Shown: piece by piece, positions 1 to 5,884 of the stretch | How positions within the stretch are numbered: the first letter of the stretch is position 1 | Layout of the letters: each line of letters begins with the position of its first letter | Assembly: GCA_003505795.1 (NCBI GenBank) | Contig: DNXT01000220.1 | Coordinates: 5,710-18,454 of the forward strand | From: Lysobacteraceae bacterium | GTDB lineage: Bacteria > Pseudomonadota > Gammaproteobacteria > Xanthomonadales > Xanthomonadaceae | DNA length: 12,745 bases | Direction of reading: 5' to 3' | The notes under the pieces: model-generated | Databases searched by the model: none | What the model saw: only the letters and a program-made list of their open reading frames with translations | What the model was told of the DNA's origin: nothing | Made by a program: the position numbers and the translations under genes

Positions 1-129
1 GGCGCCGTGCTGGCCGGGCTTCTGCTCCAGCTTGCACTTGGAGTCCAGCGCGCGCGCCGGGCTCTTGAGAGAAAGGTCGGCGCCTTCGCGGCGGGCGAGC
101 TTACAGGTAGGACCGATATAACGAGCCAT
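1..129 (-). CDS. rpsD: 30S ribosomal protein S4, N-terminal part
   Basis: Only the first 43 codons are present; the gene runs off the low-coordinate edge. The start reads MARYIGPTCKLARREGADL and continues to a PGQHGA motif, matching the S4 N-terminus. S4 is a primary 16S rRNA binder that nucleates 30S assembly and lines the mRNA entry pore. In enterobacteria it is also the translational repressor of the alpha operon. The ATG lies 15 bases after the rpsK stop. Two cysteines are visible (residues 9 and 31), without the CXXC spacing of zinc-binding S4 types. Identity is secure; everything beyond residue 43 lies outside the window. Confidence 0.97.
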   Translation of the reverse strand, partial: MARYIGPTCKLARREGADLSLKSPARALDSKCKLEQKPGQHGA

Positions 130-144
130 TTCTTATCGCTCCCT

Positions 145-537
145 TTAGACGCGACGCTTCTTCGGCGGACGGCACCCGTTGTGCGGGATTGGCGTCACGT
201 CGATGATGTTGGTGATCTTGTAGCCGACGTTGTTCAACGAACGCACGGCCGACTCACGGCCCGGACCCGGACCCTTGATACGCACTTCCAGCGACTTCAC
301 GCCGTAGTCCAGCGCGGCGCGCCCGGCCTTCTCGGCGGCGACCTGGGCGGCGAACGGGGTCGACTTGCGCGAACCGCGGAAACCCGCGCCGCCGGAAGTC
401 GCCCACGACAGCGCGTTGCCCTGGCGGTCGGTGATGGTGACGATGGTGTTGTTGAAAGAAGCGTGGACGTGGGCGACGCCGTCGGTGACGACGCGCTTGA
501 TCTTCTTCTTGGTCTTAGCAGCAGCTGGCTTGGCCAT
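145..537 (-). CDS. rpsK: 30S ribosomal protein S11
   Basis: This 130-residue protein is one longer than the E. coli homologue. S11 sits on the 30S platform next to the mRNA exit (Shine-Dalgarno) region. The N-terminus is Lys/Ala-rich (MAKPAAAKTKKK). The core contains HVHASFNNTIVTITDRQGN, and the C-terminus ends PHNGCRPPKKRRV. Asn120 in the HNG motif aligns with E. coli Asn119, known to be converted to isoaspartate. The gene lies 12 bases after rpsM and 15 bases before rpsD, in the standard alpha-operon order. Confidence 0.98.
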   Translation of the reverse strand: MAKPAAAKTKKKIKRVVTDGVAHVHASFNNTIVTITDRQGNALSWATSGGAGFRGSRKSTPFAAQVAAEKAGRAALDYGVKSLEVRIKGPGPGRESAVRSLNNVGYKITNIIDVTPIPHNGCRPPKKRRV

Positions 538-549
538 GATATGTGTCCC

Positions 550-906
550 TTACTTCCTGATCGCCTTGCGCGGGCCCTTGCGGGTGCGGGCGTTGGTACG
601 GGTGCGCTGGCCACGCAGCGGCAGGCCGCGACGGTGACGCAGGCCGCGGTAGCAACCCAGGTCCATCAGACGCTTGATGGCGATGCCGATCTCGCGGCGC
701 AGATCGCCTTCGACGATGTACTTGCCGACTTCGGCGCGCAGGCGCTCGATTTCCGGCTCCGACAGATCGCGGATCTTGGTGGTCGAGGTGACGCCCGCGG
801 ACTCGCAGACCTTCTTCGAACGGGTACGGCCGATGCCGTAGATGCTTTGCAACCCGACCCAGACGTGCTTCTGGGCTGGCAGGTTGACGCCTGCAATACG
901 CGCCAT
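550..906 (-). CDS. rpsM: 30S ribosomal protein S13
   Basis: This 118-residue protein, the same length as in E. coli, contacts the 50S head bridges and the P-site tRNA. The start is MARIAGVNLPAQKHVWVGLQ. An in-frame ATG at 1038 would add 44 residues that match nothing in S13, so it is rejected. The chosen ATG has a GGAG nine bases upstream. The helix-turn-helix region around GIGRTRSKKVCE and the basic tail RTNARTRKGPRKAIRK are intact. It is the first gene of the alpha cluster, preceded by a 334-base gap rather than by rpmJ. In E. coli the rpsM leader is the S4 repression target; I cannot confirm that fold here. Confidence 0.98.
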   Translation of the reverse strand: MARIAGVNLPAQKHVWVGLQSIYGIGRTRSKKVCESAGVTSTTKIRDLSEPEIERLRAEVGKYIVEGDLRREIGIAIKRLMDLGCYRGLRHRRGLPLRGQRTRTNARTRKGPRKAIRK

Positions 907-984
907 GACGCGATTCTCCAACTGAGTGATGGCCCGACGGCGCGCCAGCGCCATCCGGCAGGATGGATCAAAAGTGAACTTTGA

Positions 985-1013
985 ATTGTAGCAAGGTCTC
1001 GGATTGCTTGGAA
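985..1013 (-). promoter_or_regulatory. Candidate alpha-operon promoter before rpsM
   Basis: On the minus strand, TTCCAA (1008-1013) is followed by a 17-base spacer and TACAAT (985-990), five of six matches to TATAAT. The spacer ends in TGC, giving an extended -10 (TGCTACAAT) that can compensate for the weak -35. A start near 978 would give a leader of about 70 bases before rpsM. It lies just after the row of hairpins, so it could restart transcription of rpsM-rpsK-rpsD. Assigned by sequence match only. Confidence 0.55.
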
Positions 1014-1146
1014 GCTCGTGGAACAAACAACGCTCCACGGGCCCGGCATGGGGAGTGTGCCCATGCTCCGGCGCCGGACGACACTGGACCGGAAAACCGC
1101 TTCCGGACCGCCCGTGCTACTCCCGCACGGGACCGTATCGCCACAC

Positions 1147-1182
1147 CCGCGCGCGAGACGCCGCGCGAGCCGCCCTTCAGAT
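1147..1182 (-). repeat. Degenerate copy of the secY 3' end
   Basis: Read on the minus strand this segment closely matches the last 12 or so codons of secY (1245-1280). It shares CTGAAGGGCGG and TCGCGCGGC blocks, with roughly 33 of 37 positions matching and a one-base indel. It translates as DLKGGSRG in one frame, versus NLKGGSRG at the SecY C-terminus. The copies are about 99 bases apart and the downstream copy lacks the stop codon. It looks like a fossil tandem duplication of the gene end. Confidence 0.75.
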
Positions 1183-1230
1183 CGGAAGGCAGGTGACCGG
1201 GAACCGGTCGGCCTTCACGCAAGGAAGACG

Positions 1231-1239
1231 AGTATAGCA
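1231..1239 (-). promoter_or_regulatory. Extended -10 promoter candidate at the secY stop
   Basis: The minus strand reads TGCTATACT two bases after the secY stop codon: an extended -10 with five of six matches to TATAAT. No convincing -35 lies 16 to 18 bases upstream, inside the secY 3' end. If active it would give rpsM a leader of about 320 bases containing all the hairpins in this gap. Confidence 0.35.
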
Positions 1240-1240
1240 G

Positions 1241-2596
1241 TTAACCGCGCGCAAGACCGCCGCGCGAACCGCCCTTCAGGTTGGCCTTCTTCAGCAGGCT
1301 CTCATACTGGTGGGACATCAGGTGCGCCTGGATCTGCGCGATGAAGTCCATCACCACCACCACCGCGATCAGCAGCGAGGTGCCGCCGAAGTGGAACGAG
1401 GTGCCGAGCTGGGTCCGCATGATCTCCGGCAGCAGGCACACGATCACCAGGTACAGCGAGCCGGCCGCGGTCAGGCGGGTCAGCACGCCGTCGACGTAGT
1501 CGGCGGTGGCCTTGCCCGGCCGGATGCCCGGGATCAGCGCGCCGGACTTCTTCAGGTTGTCGGCGGTTTCCTGCGAGTTGAACACCAGCGCGGTATAGAA
1601 GAACGCGAAGCCGATGATCAGCCCGGCGAACACCAGCATGTGCACCGGCTCGCCCGGGCCCAGCGCATTGGCGATCTTCTGCAGCCAGGTGGCCGAGGTC
1701 GCCTGGCCGGACCACATCGACAGCGTGGCCGGGAAGGCCAGGATCGACGAGGCGAAGATCGGCGGGATCACGCCGGCCATGTTGAGCTTGAGCGGCAGGA
1801 ACGAGGTCTGGTTCATGTACGCGTTGCGGCCGCCCTGGCGGCGCGCGTAGTTCACCGTGATCCGGCGCTGGCCGCGCTCGACGAACACCACGAACAGGGT
1901 GAACGCCAGGATCGTGATCACGATCAGCAGCAGCGAGATGAAGCTCATGTTGCCGTCGCGGTAGGCCTCCACGGTCTGGATCGCGGCGGCCGGCAGCCCG
2001 GCGACGATGCCGGCGAAGATGATCAGCGACACGCCGTTGCCGATGCCGCGCTCGGTGACCTGCTCGCCCACCCACATCAGGAAGATGGTGCCGGCGGTCA
2101 GCGCGACCACCGCGGTCAGCACGAAGCCCATGCCCGGGGCGTACACCACCGGTGCGCCGCCCGGCGCCGTCTGGTTCTGCAGCGCCAGCGCGATACTGCC
2201 GCCCTGCACCACCGCCAGCAGCACCGCGCCGATGCGCGAATACTGGGTGATCTTGCGGCGCCCGGACTCGCCTTCCTTCTGCATCGCCTTGAGCGCGGGG
2301 AAGATGTGGGTCGCCAGCTGGATCACGATCGATGCCGAGATGTACGGCATCACGTTCAGCGCGAAAATGCTGAAACGGTGCAGGGCGCCGCCCGAGAACA
2401 TGTTGAACATGTCCACGATGCCGCCGCCCTGCGCCTGCATCAACGAAAGCATGGCATCGGGATTGACCCCCGGGACCGGAACGTAGCAACCGATCCGGTA
2501 GACGATCAATGCCCCGAGTACGAACAGCAGGCGCTGGCGAAGTTCAGTGAACTTGCCCACTCCGCCGCCGAGGTTTCCGATGCCAGCTTGCGCCAT
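1241..2596 (-). CDS. secY: Preprotein translocase channel subunit SecY
   Basis: SecY is the pore of the SecYEG translocon in the inner membrane; it exports unfolded preproteins with SecA and inserts membrane proteins co-translationally. At 451 residues it is close to E. coli SecY (443). The first membrane segment falls around residues 22-42, then a plug-like stretch, with ten membrane segments expected. The cytoplasmic C4 loop carries VERGQRRITVNYARRQGG, and the C5 loop carries ALIPGIRPG with the conserved Arg near residue 359, needed for SecA action. The C-terminus is Gly/Arg-rich (LKGGSRGGLARG). The ATG is 7 bases after the rplO stop, so it is probably translationally coupled. It is the last gene of the spc cluster here. 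Confidence 0.98.
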   Translation of the reverse strand: MAQAGIGNLGGGVGKFTELRQRLLFVLGALIVYRIGCYVPVPGVNPDAMLSLMQAQGGGIVDMFNMFSGGALHRFSIFALNVMPYISASIVIQLATHIFPALKAMQKEGESGRRKITQYSRIGAVLLAVVQGGSIALALQNQTAPGGAPVVYAPGMGFVLTAVVALTAGTIFLMWVGEQVTERGIGNGVSLIIFAGIVAGLPAAAIQTVEAYRDGNMSFISLLLIVITILAFTLFVVFVERGQRRITVNYARRQGGRNAYMNQTSFLPLKLNMAGVIPPIFASSILAFPATLSMWSGQATSATWLQKIANALGPGEPVHMLVFAGLIIGFAFFYTALVFNSQETADNLKKSGALIPGIRPGKATADYVDGVLTRLTAAGSLYLVIVCLLPEIMRTQLGTSFHFGGTSLLIAVVVVMDFIAQIQAHLMSHQYESLLKKANLKGGSRGGLARG

Positions 2597-2603
2597 CTGC
2601 CTG

Positions 2604-3047
2604 TTACTCCTGTACGCTGCCGCCAGCGGCTTCGATCGCCGCCTTGGCGCCTGCCGTTGCCGCCACGCCCTTCAGCACGAACTTCTTGGTCAGCTCGCCC
2701 TTCAGCACGATCTTCGCCTTCTTGGCCGAGGTCGGGACCAGATTGGCCGCACGCAGCGCGGCGAAATCGATCTCGCCGGCTTCCAGCTTGTCCAGCTGGT
2801 AGGACAGCACTTCGGCGGTGTCCTTGGCGATCTTGGAACGGAAGCCGACCTTCGGCAGACGGCGCTGCATCGGGGTCTGGCCGCCTTCGAAGCCGGCCTT
2901 GATCTTGCCGCCGCCCTTGCGGGCGAACGAACCCTTGTGGCCGCGGCCGGCGGTCTTGCCCAGGCCCGAGCCGATACCGCGGCCGACGCGGGTGCGCTCG
3001 GTGCGGGCGCCCGGAGCCGGGCTCAGTTCATTGAGACGCAGAGTCAT
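2604..3047 (-). CDS. rplO: 50S ribosomal protein L15
   Basis: L15 is a late-assembling 50S protein bound to 23S rRNA domains; E. coli has 144 residues, this has 147. The N-terminus MTLRLNELSPAPGARTERTR leads into the typical Gly/Arg/Lys-rich extension (GKTAGRGHKGSFARKGGGK, residues about 30-50) that penetrates the rRNA. The globular C-terminal half ends in AAIEAAGGSVQE. It sits between rpmD (6-base gap) and secY (7-base gap). A GGAG overlapping the rpmD end serves as the ribosome binding site. Confidence 0.98.
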   Translation of the reverse strand: MTLRLNELSPAPGARTERTRVGRGIGSGLGKTAGRGHKGSFARKGGGKIKAGFEGGQTPMQRRLPKVGFRSKIAKDTAEVLSYQLDKLEAGEIDFAALRAANLVPTSAKKAKIVLKGELTKKFVLKGVAATAGAKAAIEAAGGSVQE

Positions 3048-3053
3048 GGTCGA

Positions 3054-3245
3054 TTACTCCTCAACCTGGACGAGGTAGTGAACCGTGTTGATCAGGCCGC
3101 GCACCTGCGGGCTGTCCTTCAGTTCACGCACATCGTTGAGCTTGTTCAGGCCCAGCGCACGCACCGACAGGCGGTGACGCGACTGGGTTCCACGCAGGCC
3201 GCGCACCAGGCGCACCTTCACGGTCTTGTTGGACTCGTTAGCCAT
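3054..3245 (-). CDS. rpmD: 50S ribosomal protein L30
   Basis: This 63-residue L30 (E. coli 59) is a small single-domain 50S protein. Sequence marks are KTVKVRLVRGLRGTQSRHR near the start and the final segment RGLINTVHYLVQVEE. Its ATG lies inside the end of rpsE: the overlap is ATGGCTAA, 8 bases, so ribosomes finishing S5 can reinitiate on L30. L30 genes are missing in some bacteria; here it is intact. Confidence 0.97.
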   Translation of the reverse strand: MANESNKTVKVRLVRGLRGTQSRHRLSVRALGLNKLNDVRELKDSPQVRGLINTVHYLVQVEE

Positions 3246-3780
3246 GGTTGAGTTCCTCCACCTTCTTGCCGCGCTTGGCCGCGATGCGGGTCGGCGACTG
3301 CATCTCTTCCAGGCCGCGCAGGGTCGCGCGCACCAGGTTGATCGGGTTGCGCGAACCGACCGCCTTGGCCAGCACGTTCTTCACGCCGACCGCTTCCAGC
3401 ACCGCGCGCATCGCACCGCCGGCGATCACGCCGGTACCTTCCGAAGCCGGCTGCATGAACACGCGCGCCGCGCCGTGGCCGGCCTTGACCGGGTGCCACA
3501 GGGTGCCGTTGTTCAGGTCGACGTTCAGCATGCCCTTGCGCGCATACTCCATCGACTTCTGGATGGCGACCGGCACTTCGCGCGCCTTGCCGTAGCCGAA
3601 ACCGATCTTGCCGTTGCCGTCGCCCACCACCGTCAGCGCGGTGAAGGTGAACTGGCGGCCGCCCTTGACGGTCTTGCTGACGCGGTTGACCGCGACCAGC
3701 TTCTCGATCATGCCGTCGTCGACTTTCTCTTCGCGGTTGCGATCGCGATCGCGGCCCCGCGGGGAACGTTCTTCTGCCAT
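3238..3780 (-). CDS. rpsE: 30S ribosomal protein S5
   Basis: S5 lines the mRNA entry channel with S3 and S4 and affects decoding accuracy and mRNA unwinding. It has 180 residues against 167 in E. coli. The difference is mostly an N-terminal extension rich in Arg/Asp/Glu (MAEERSPRGRDRDRNREEK). The core follows: LVAVNRVSKTVKGGRQF (dsRBD-like fold, about residues 26-90), then VVGDGNGKIGFGYGKA and FMQPASEGTGVIAGGAMRA. It overlaps rpmD by 8 bases. Upstream is an unusually long 163-base gap with two strong hairpins. The ATG has AGGA seven bases upstream. Confidence 0.98.
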   Translation of the reverse strand: MAEERSPRGRDRDRNREEKVDDGMIEKLVAVNRVSKTVKGGRQFTFTALTVVGDGNGKIGFGYGKAREVPVAIQKSMEYARKGMLNVDLNNGTLWHPVKAGHGAARVFMQPASEGTGVIAGGAMRAVLEAVGVKNVLAKAVGSRNPINLVRATLRGLEEMQSPTRIAAKRGKKVEELNHG

Positions 3781-3943
3781 TTTGATTTCCTAGGTTGGTC
3801 GAATATGTACGGCTCGGGGCCGCTTATTGTTGGAGTGTGTCGCGGTGCTCCCGGATCCTGCTGCAGAAGAGCGGACCGGTCCGGCGCAACCTGCGCCGGC
3901 AGGGACGGACACGATTCCGCAGAATCGTGCCCGCAAGGATTGC
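3781..3943. other. rplR-rpsE intergenic region with two strong hairpins
   Basis: These 163 bases between two genes that are nearly contiguous in E. coli hold two perfect stem-loops. One has 8-bp arms at 3910-3917 and 3922-3929 with loop CGCA. The other has 8-bp arms at 3881-3888 and 3892-3899 with a 3-base loop. Next to it is a 12-base palindrome at 3872-3883. None is followed by a T-run on the minus strand, so they do not look like intrinsic terminators. mRNA stabilisation, processing, or a short palindromic repeat family are possible. No small ORF is convincing. Confidence 0.75.
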
Positions 3944-4303
3944 TTAGAACTGCAGGCCGCCTTCGCGGGCCGCGTCGGCGAGCGCCTTGATGCGGCCGTG
4001 GTAGCGGTAGCCCGAGCGGTCGAACGCGACCTTCTCGATACCGGCGGCCTTGGCGCGCTCGGCGATCAGCTTGCCGACCTTGGCGGCGGCGTCGCTGTTC
4101 TTGCCGTTCTTCAGGCCTTCCTTGACGTCGGCCTGCAGGGTGTTGGCGGCGGCGATGACCTTCGAGCCGTCGGCGGTGAAGACCTGGGCGTACAGGTGCT
4201 GGCCGGTGCGCAGCACCGACAGGCGGGCCACGCCGAGCTCACGGATGTGGGCACGGGTCGACTTGGCGCGACGCAGGCGGGCGATGTTCTTGTTGATGCT
4301 CAT
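3944..4303 (-). CDS. rplR: 50S ribosomal protein L18
   Basis: L18 binds 5S rRNA and, with L5 (rplE), places it in the central protuberance. It has 119 residues (E. coli 117), starting MSINKNIARLRRAKSTRAHI and ending RIKALADAAREGGLQF. An upstream in-frame ATG at 4345 would add 14 residues unrelated to L18 and is rejected. The conserved block FDRSGYRYHGRIKALAD near the C-terminus is the family signature. It is flanked on both sides by hairpin-containing gaps of 90 and 163 bases. Confidence 0.97.
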   Translation of the reverse strand: MSINKNIARLRRAKSTRAHIRELGVARLSVLRTGQHLYAQVFTADGSKVIAAANTLQADVKEGLKNGKNSDAAAKVGKLIAERAKAAGIEKVAFDRSGYRYHGRIKALADAAREGGLQF

Positions 4304-4349
4304 GGTTTGATTCCTATGAAAGCTGAAGGAAACAGGCTTCGGCATTGGA

Positions 4350-4390
4350 AGGTCCGGCCATGGATGGCCGGGCTCCTCGCAGAAGGACCT
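4350..4390. repeat. Nested inverted repeat between rplF and rplR
   Basis: In the 90-base rplF-rplR gap, CCGGCC (4354-4359) and GGCCGG (4366-4371) form a stem around ATGGAT. An outer pair AGGTCC (4350-4355) and GGACCT (4385-4390) can close a larger structure. There is no T-run on the minus strand, so it is not a terminator. Role unknown. Confidence 0.6.
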
Positions 4391-4393
4391 GCA

Positions 4394-4921
4394 TTAGGCC
4401 TTCTTGGCTTCCTTGCGAATGATGACTTCACCGGCGTACTTCACACCCTTGCCCTTGTAGGGCTCCGGCGGACGGAAACCGCGGATCTTGGCGGCGACTT
4501 CGCCCACGCGCTGCTTGTCGGTGCCCTGCACCAGGATTTCGGTCTGGCTCGGGGTGGACAGGGTGATGCCTTCCGGCGCGACGAACACCAGCGGGTGCGA
4601 GAAACCCAGCGACAGGTTCAGGTCCTTGCCCTGCATCGCGGCGCGGTAACCGACGCCGACCAGCTCGAGCTTGCGCTCGAAGCCTTCGGATACGCCCTTG
4701 ACCATGTTGGCCAGGATGGCGCGCACGGTACCGGTGATCGCGATCTGCGACGGGTCGTTGGCCGACAGCGTGGCGACGCCGGCATCAACGGAGATTTCCA
4801 CGCCCGCCGGCTTCGGCAGCGACAGCGAGCCCTTCGGGCCCTTGACGCTGACCAGCTCGGGCTGGACGTTCAGTTCGACACCCTTCGGGAGGGAGACCGG
4901 CTTCTTGGCTACACGGGACAT
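4394..4921 (-). CDS. rplF: 50S ribosomal protein L6
   Basis: L6 sits near the GTPase-associated region of the 50S subunit and stabilises the sarcin-ricin loop area. At 175 residues it is close to E. coli L6 (177). It starts MSRVAKKPVSLPKGVELNVQ and has the usual two tandem alpha/beta domains (about 1-80 and 81-175). The second ends in the signature RGFRPPEPYKGKGVKYAGE and a basic tail KEAKKA. It lies 15 bases after rpsH. Confidence 0.98.
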   Translation of the reverse strand: MSRVAKKPVSLPKGVELNVQPELVSVKGPKGSLSLPKPAGVEISVDAGVATLSANDPSQIAITGTVRAILANMVKGVSEGFERKLELVGVGYRAAMQGKDLNLSLGFSHPLVFVAPEGITLSTPSQTEILVQGTDKQRVGEVAAKIRGFRPPEPYKGKGVKYAGEVIIRKEAKKA

Positions 4922-4936
4922 GTTCTGCTCCTTCCC

Positions 4937-5335
4937 TTAGGCCACGAAGCACAGGACTTCGCCACCGACGCCGGCCTGACGGGCCTGCGCATCGGTCATG
5001 ATGCCCTTCGACGTGGAGATGATGGCAACGCCCAGGCCACCGAGGACCTTGGGCAGCTCGGCCTTGCCGCGGTACTGGCGCAGACCCGAGCGCGAGACAC
5101 GCTTCAGGGTCTCGATGACCGGGCGGCCTTCGAAATACTTCAGCACGATTTCCAGCTCGGCCTTGTTGTTCTCGACCTGGTTCACGCGCAGATCGGCGAT
5201 GTAGCCCTCGTCCTTCAGGACCTGGGCGATCGCGACCTTGATCTTGGAGGACGGCAGCTTCACCGTCGGCTTGCCAACCGCGGCCGCATTCTTGATGCGG
5301 ACCAGCAGGTCGGCGATGGGATCAGTCATGCTCAT
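4937..5335 (-). CDS. rpsH: 30S ribosomal protein S8
   Basis: S8 binds the central domain of 16S rRNA; in E. coli it also represses the spc operon by binding mRNA near the start of rplE. It has 132 residues (E. coli 130), starting MSMTDPIADLLVRIKNA. The C-terminal motif LGGLGVAIISTSKGIMTDAQ and final VGGEVLCFVA match the family. The first ATG has AAGG seven bases upstream, which supports it over the second ATG two codons in. It follows a 232-base gap containing an intrinsic terminator, unlike the compact arrangement in E. coli. Confidence 0.98.
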   Translation of the reverse strand: MSMTDPIADLLVRIKNAAAVGKPTVKLPSSKIKVAIAQVLKDEGYIADLRVNQVENNKAELEIVLKYFEGRPVIETLKRVSRSGLRQYRGKAELPKVLGGLGVAIISTSKGIMTDAQARQAGVGGEVLCFVA

Positions 5336-5450
5336 ATGAGTACCTTTGAGTGCACCGATATCCGCTTTCGCGAAAATCTTGTGTTTTCCTGGGATGGGCC
5401 AGGGCCCTGTTCAACTCCCCGCCCGACCCGCCGGGCGAATGAGACTCGGG

Positions 5451-5456
5451 AGTATA
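5451..5456 (-). promoter_or_regulatory. Weak -10 candidate upstream of rpsH
   Basis: The minus strand reads TATACT four bases beyond the T-run of the intra-spc terminator. No matching -35 is present at 16-18 bases and there is no TGn extension. It is listed only because genes after the terminator may need their own promoter. Confidence 0.2.
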
Positions 5457-5460
5457 CGAC

Positions 5461-5486
5461 AAAAGAGCCCGACTTGCGTCGGACTC
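5461..5486 (-). terminator. Intrinsic terminator between rpsN and rpsH
   Basis: On the minus strand a 9-bp stem, GAGTCCGAC (5478-5486) with GTCGGGCTC (5465-5473), includes one G-U pair. It encloses the stable GCAA tetraloop and is followed directly by TTTT (5461-5464). This is the classic Rho-independent form, and it stands in the middle of the spc cluster. The short T-run suggests partial rather than complete termination. Confidence 0.7.
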
Positions 5487-5499
5487 CTGTTTGGCTGCC

Positions 5500-5524
5500 G
5501 GGCAGGGGCTGAACGCCCCTGCCC
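5500..5524 (-). other. GC-rich stem-loop after rpsN
   Basis: A perfect 10-bp inverted repeat (5500-5509 with 5515-5524, loop of 5) begins 43 bases after the rpsN stop and just before the terminator at 5461-5486. It has no T-run of its own. It may protect the 3' end of an upstream transcript or slow polymerase before the terminator. Smaller inverted repeats at 5553-5568 and 5420-5437 add to the structure of this 232-base gap. Confidence 0.6.
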
Positions 5525-5567
5525 TGCGCCCGCGCACCGGGTGCGAGGCGCCAGGAACCGGGGTTCC

Positions 5568-5873
5568 TTACCAGCTGGCCTTGCGCAGGCCCGGCACGTC
5601 GCCACGCATGGTGGCTTCGCGCAGCTTGTTGCGGCCCAGGCCGAACTTGCGGTAGACGCCGCGCGGACGACCGGACAGCTCGCAACGGTTGCGCTGGCGG
5701 CTCGGCGACGAGTCGCGCGGCAGCTTGGACAGCTTGGTCGCGGCCTCGATCTTCTCCTCGTAGCTCGCATCCTGGGAGGACACGATCTTCTTCAGAGCCG
5801 CACGCTTGTCGGCGTACTTCTTGGCCAGCTTTTCCCGCTTGATGTCGCGGTTGACCATGGAGGTCTTTGCCAT
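5568..5873 (-). CDS. rpsN: 30S ribosomal protein S14 (long, zinc-free type)
   Basis: S14 binds the 3' major domain of 16S rRNA in the 30S head. The 101-residue length equals E. coli S14. The motif LPRDSSPSRQRNRCELSGRP and the end LREATMRGDVPGLRKASW identify it. There is a single Cys and no pair of CXXC motifs, so it is the zinc-independent form. The start MAKTSMVNRD is preceded by GAGGA seven bases upstream. The gene is flanked by an iterated inverted repeat upstream and a stem-loop plus terminator downstream, so it is unusually insulated for a gene inside this cluster. Confidence 0.97.
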   Translation of the reverse strand: MAKTSMVNRDIKREKLAKKYADKRAALKKIVSSQDASYEEKIEAATKLSKLPRDSSPSRQRNRCELSGRPRGVYRKFGLGRNKLREATMRGDVPGLRKASW

Positions 5874-5884
5874 TCTTAAATCCT

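Larger units (their letters stand above)
907..1240. other. secY-rpsM gene-free gap with hairpins and promoter candidates
   Basis: These 334 bases hold no credible gene. In enterobacteria rpmJ (L36) sits here; no frame gives an L36-like sequence. The gap contains a nested stem-loop (1185-1190 with 1211-1216 outside, 1195-1200 with 1204-1209 inside) and three single hairpins: 1111-1117/1125-1131, 1089-1094/1101-1106 and 1046-1052/1060-1066. After the last, the minus strand becomes T-rich (TTGTTTGTTC), which could weakly support termination. It also holds a degenerate copy of the secY 3' end and two extended -10 promoter candidates, listed separately. Function is inferred: a boundary between spc and alpha transcription. 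Confidence 0.7.

Noticed and set aside
907..1038. An N-terminal extension of S13 from an ATG at 1038
   Set aside because: The added 44 residues match nothing in S13, and the inner ATG has a well-spaced ribosome binding site and gives the family length.
968..1222. An 84-codon minus-strand frame in the secY-rpsM gap
   Set aside because: The only recognisable part is the fossil secY tail. The rest covers hairpins and a promoter candidate, it has no L36 features, and codon use is not gene-like.
1310..2902. A 530-codon open frame on the plus strand opposite secY and rplO
   Set aside because: It is antisense to clearly conserved genes, the product is His/Arg/Gln-rich low-complexity sequence, and such long frames arise by chance from GC-rich codon bias.
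3827..5512. A 561-codon open frame on the plus strand opposite rplR, rplF and rpsH
   Set aside because: It is a shadow of three ribosomal protein genes with no recognisable domain.
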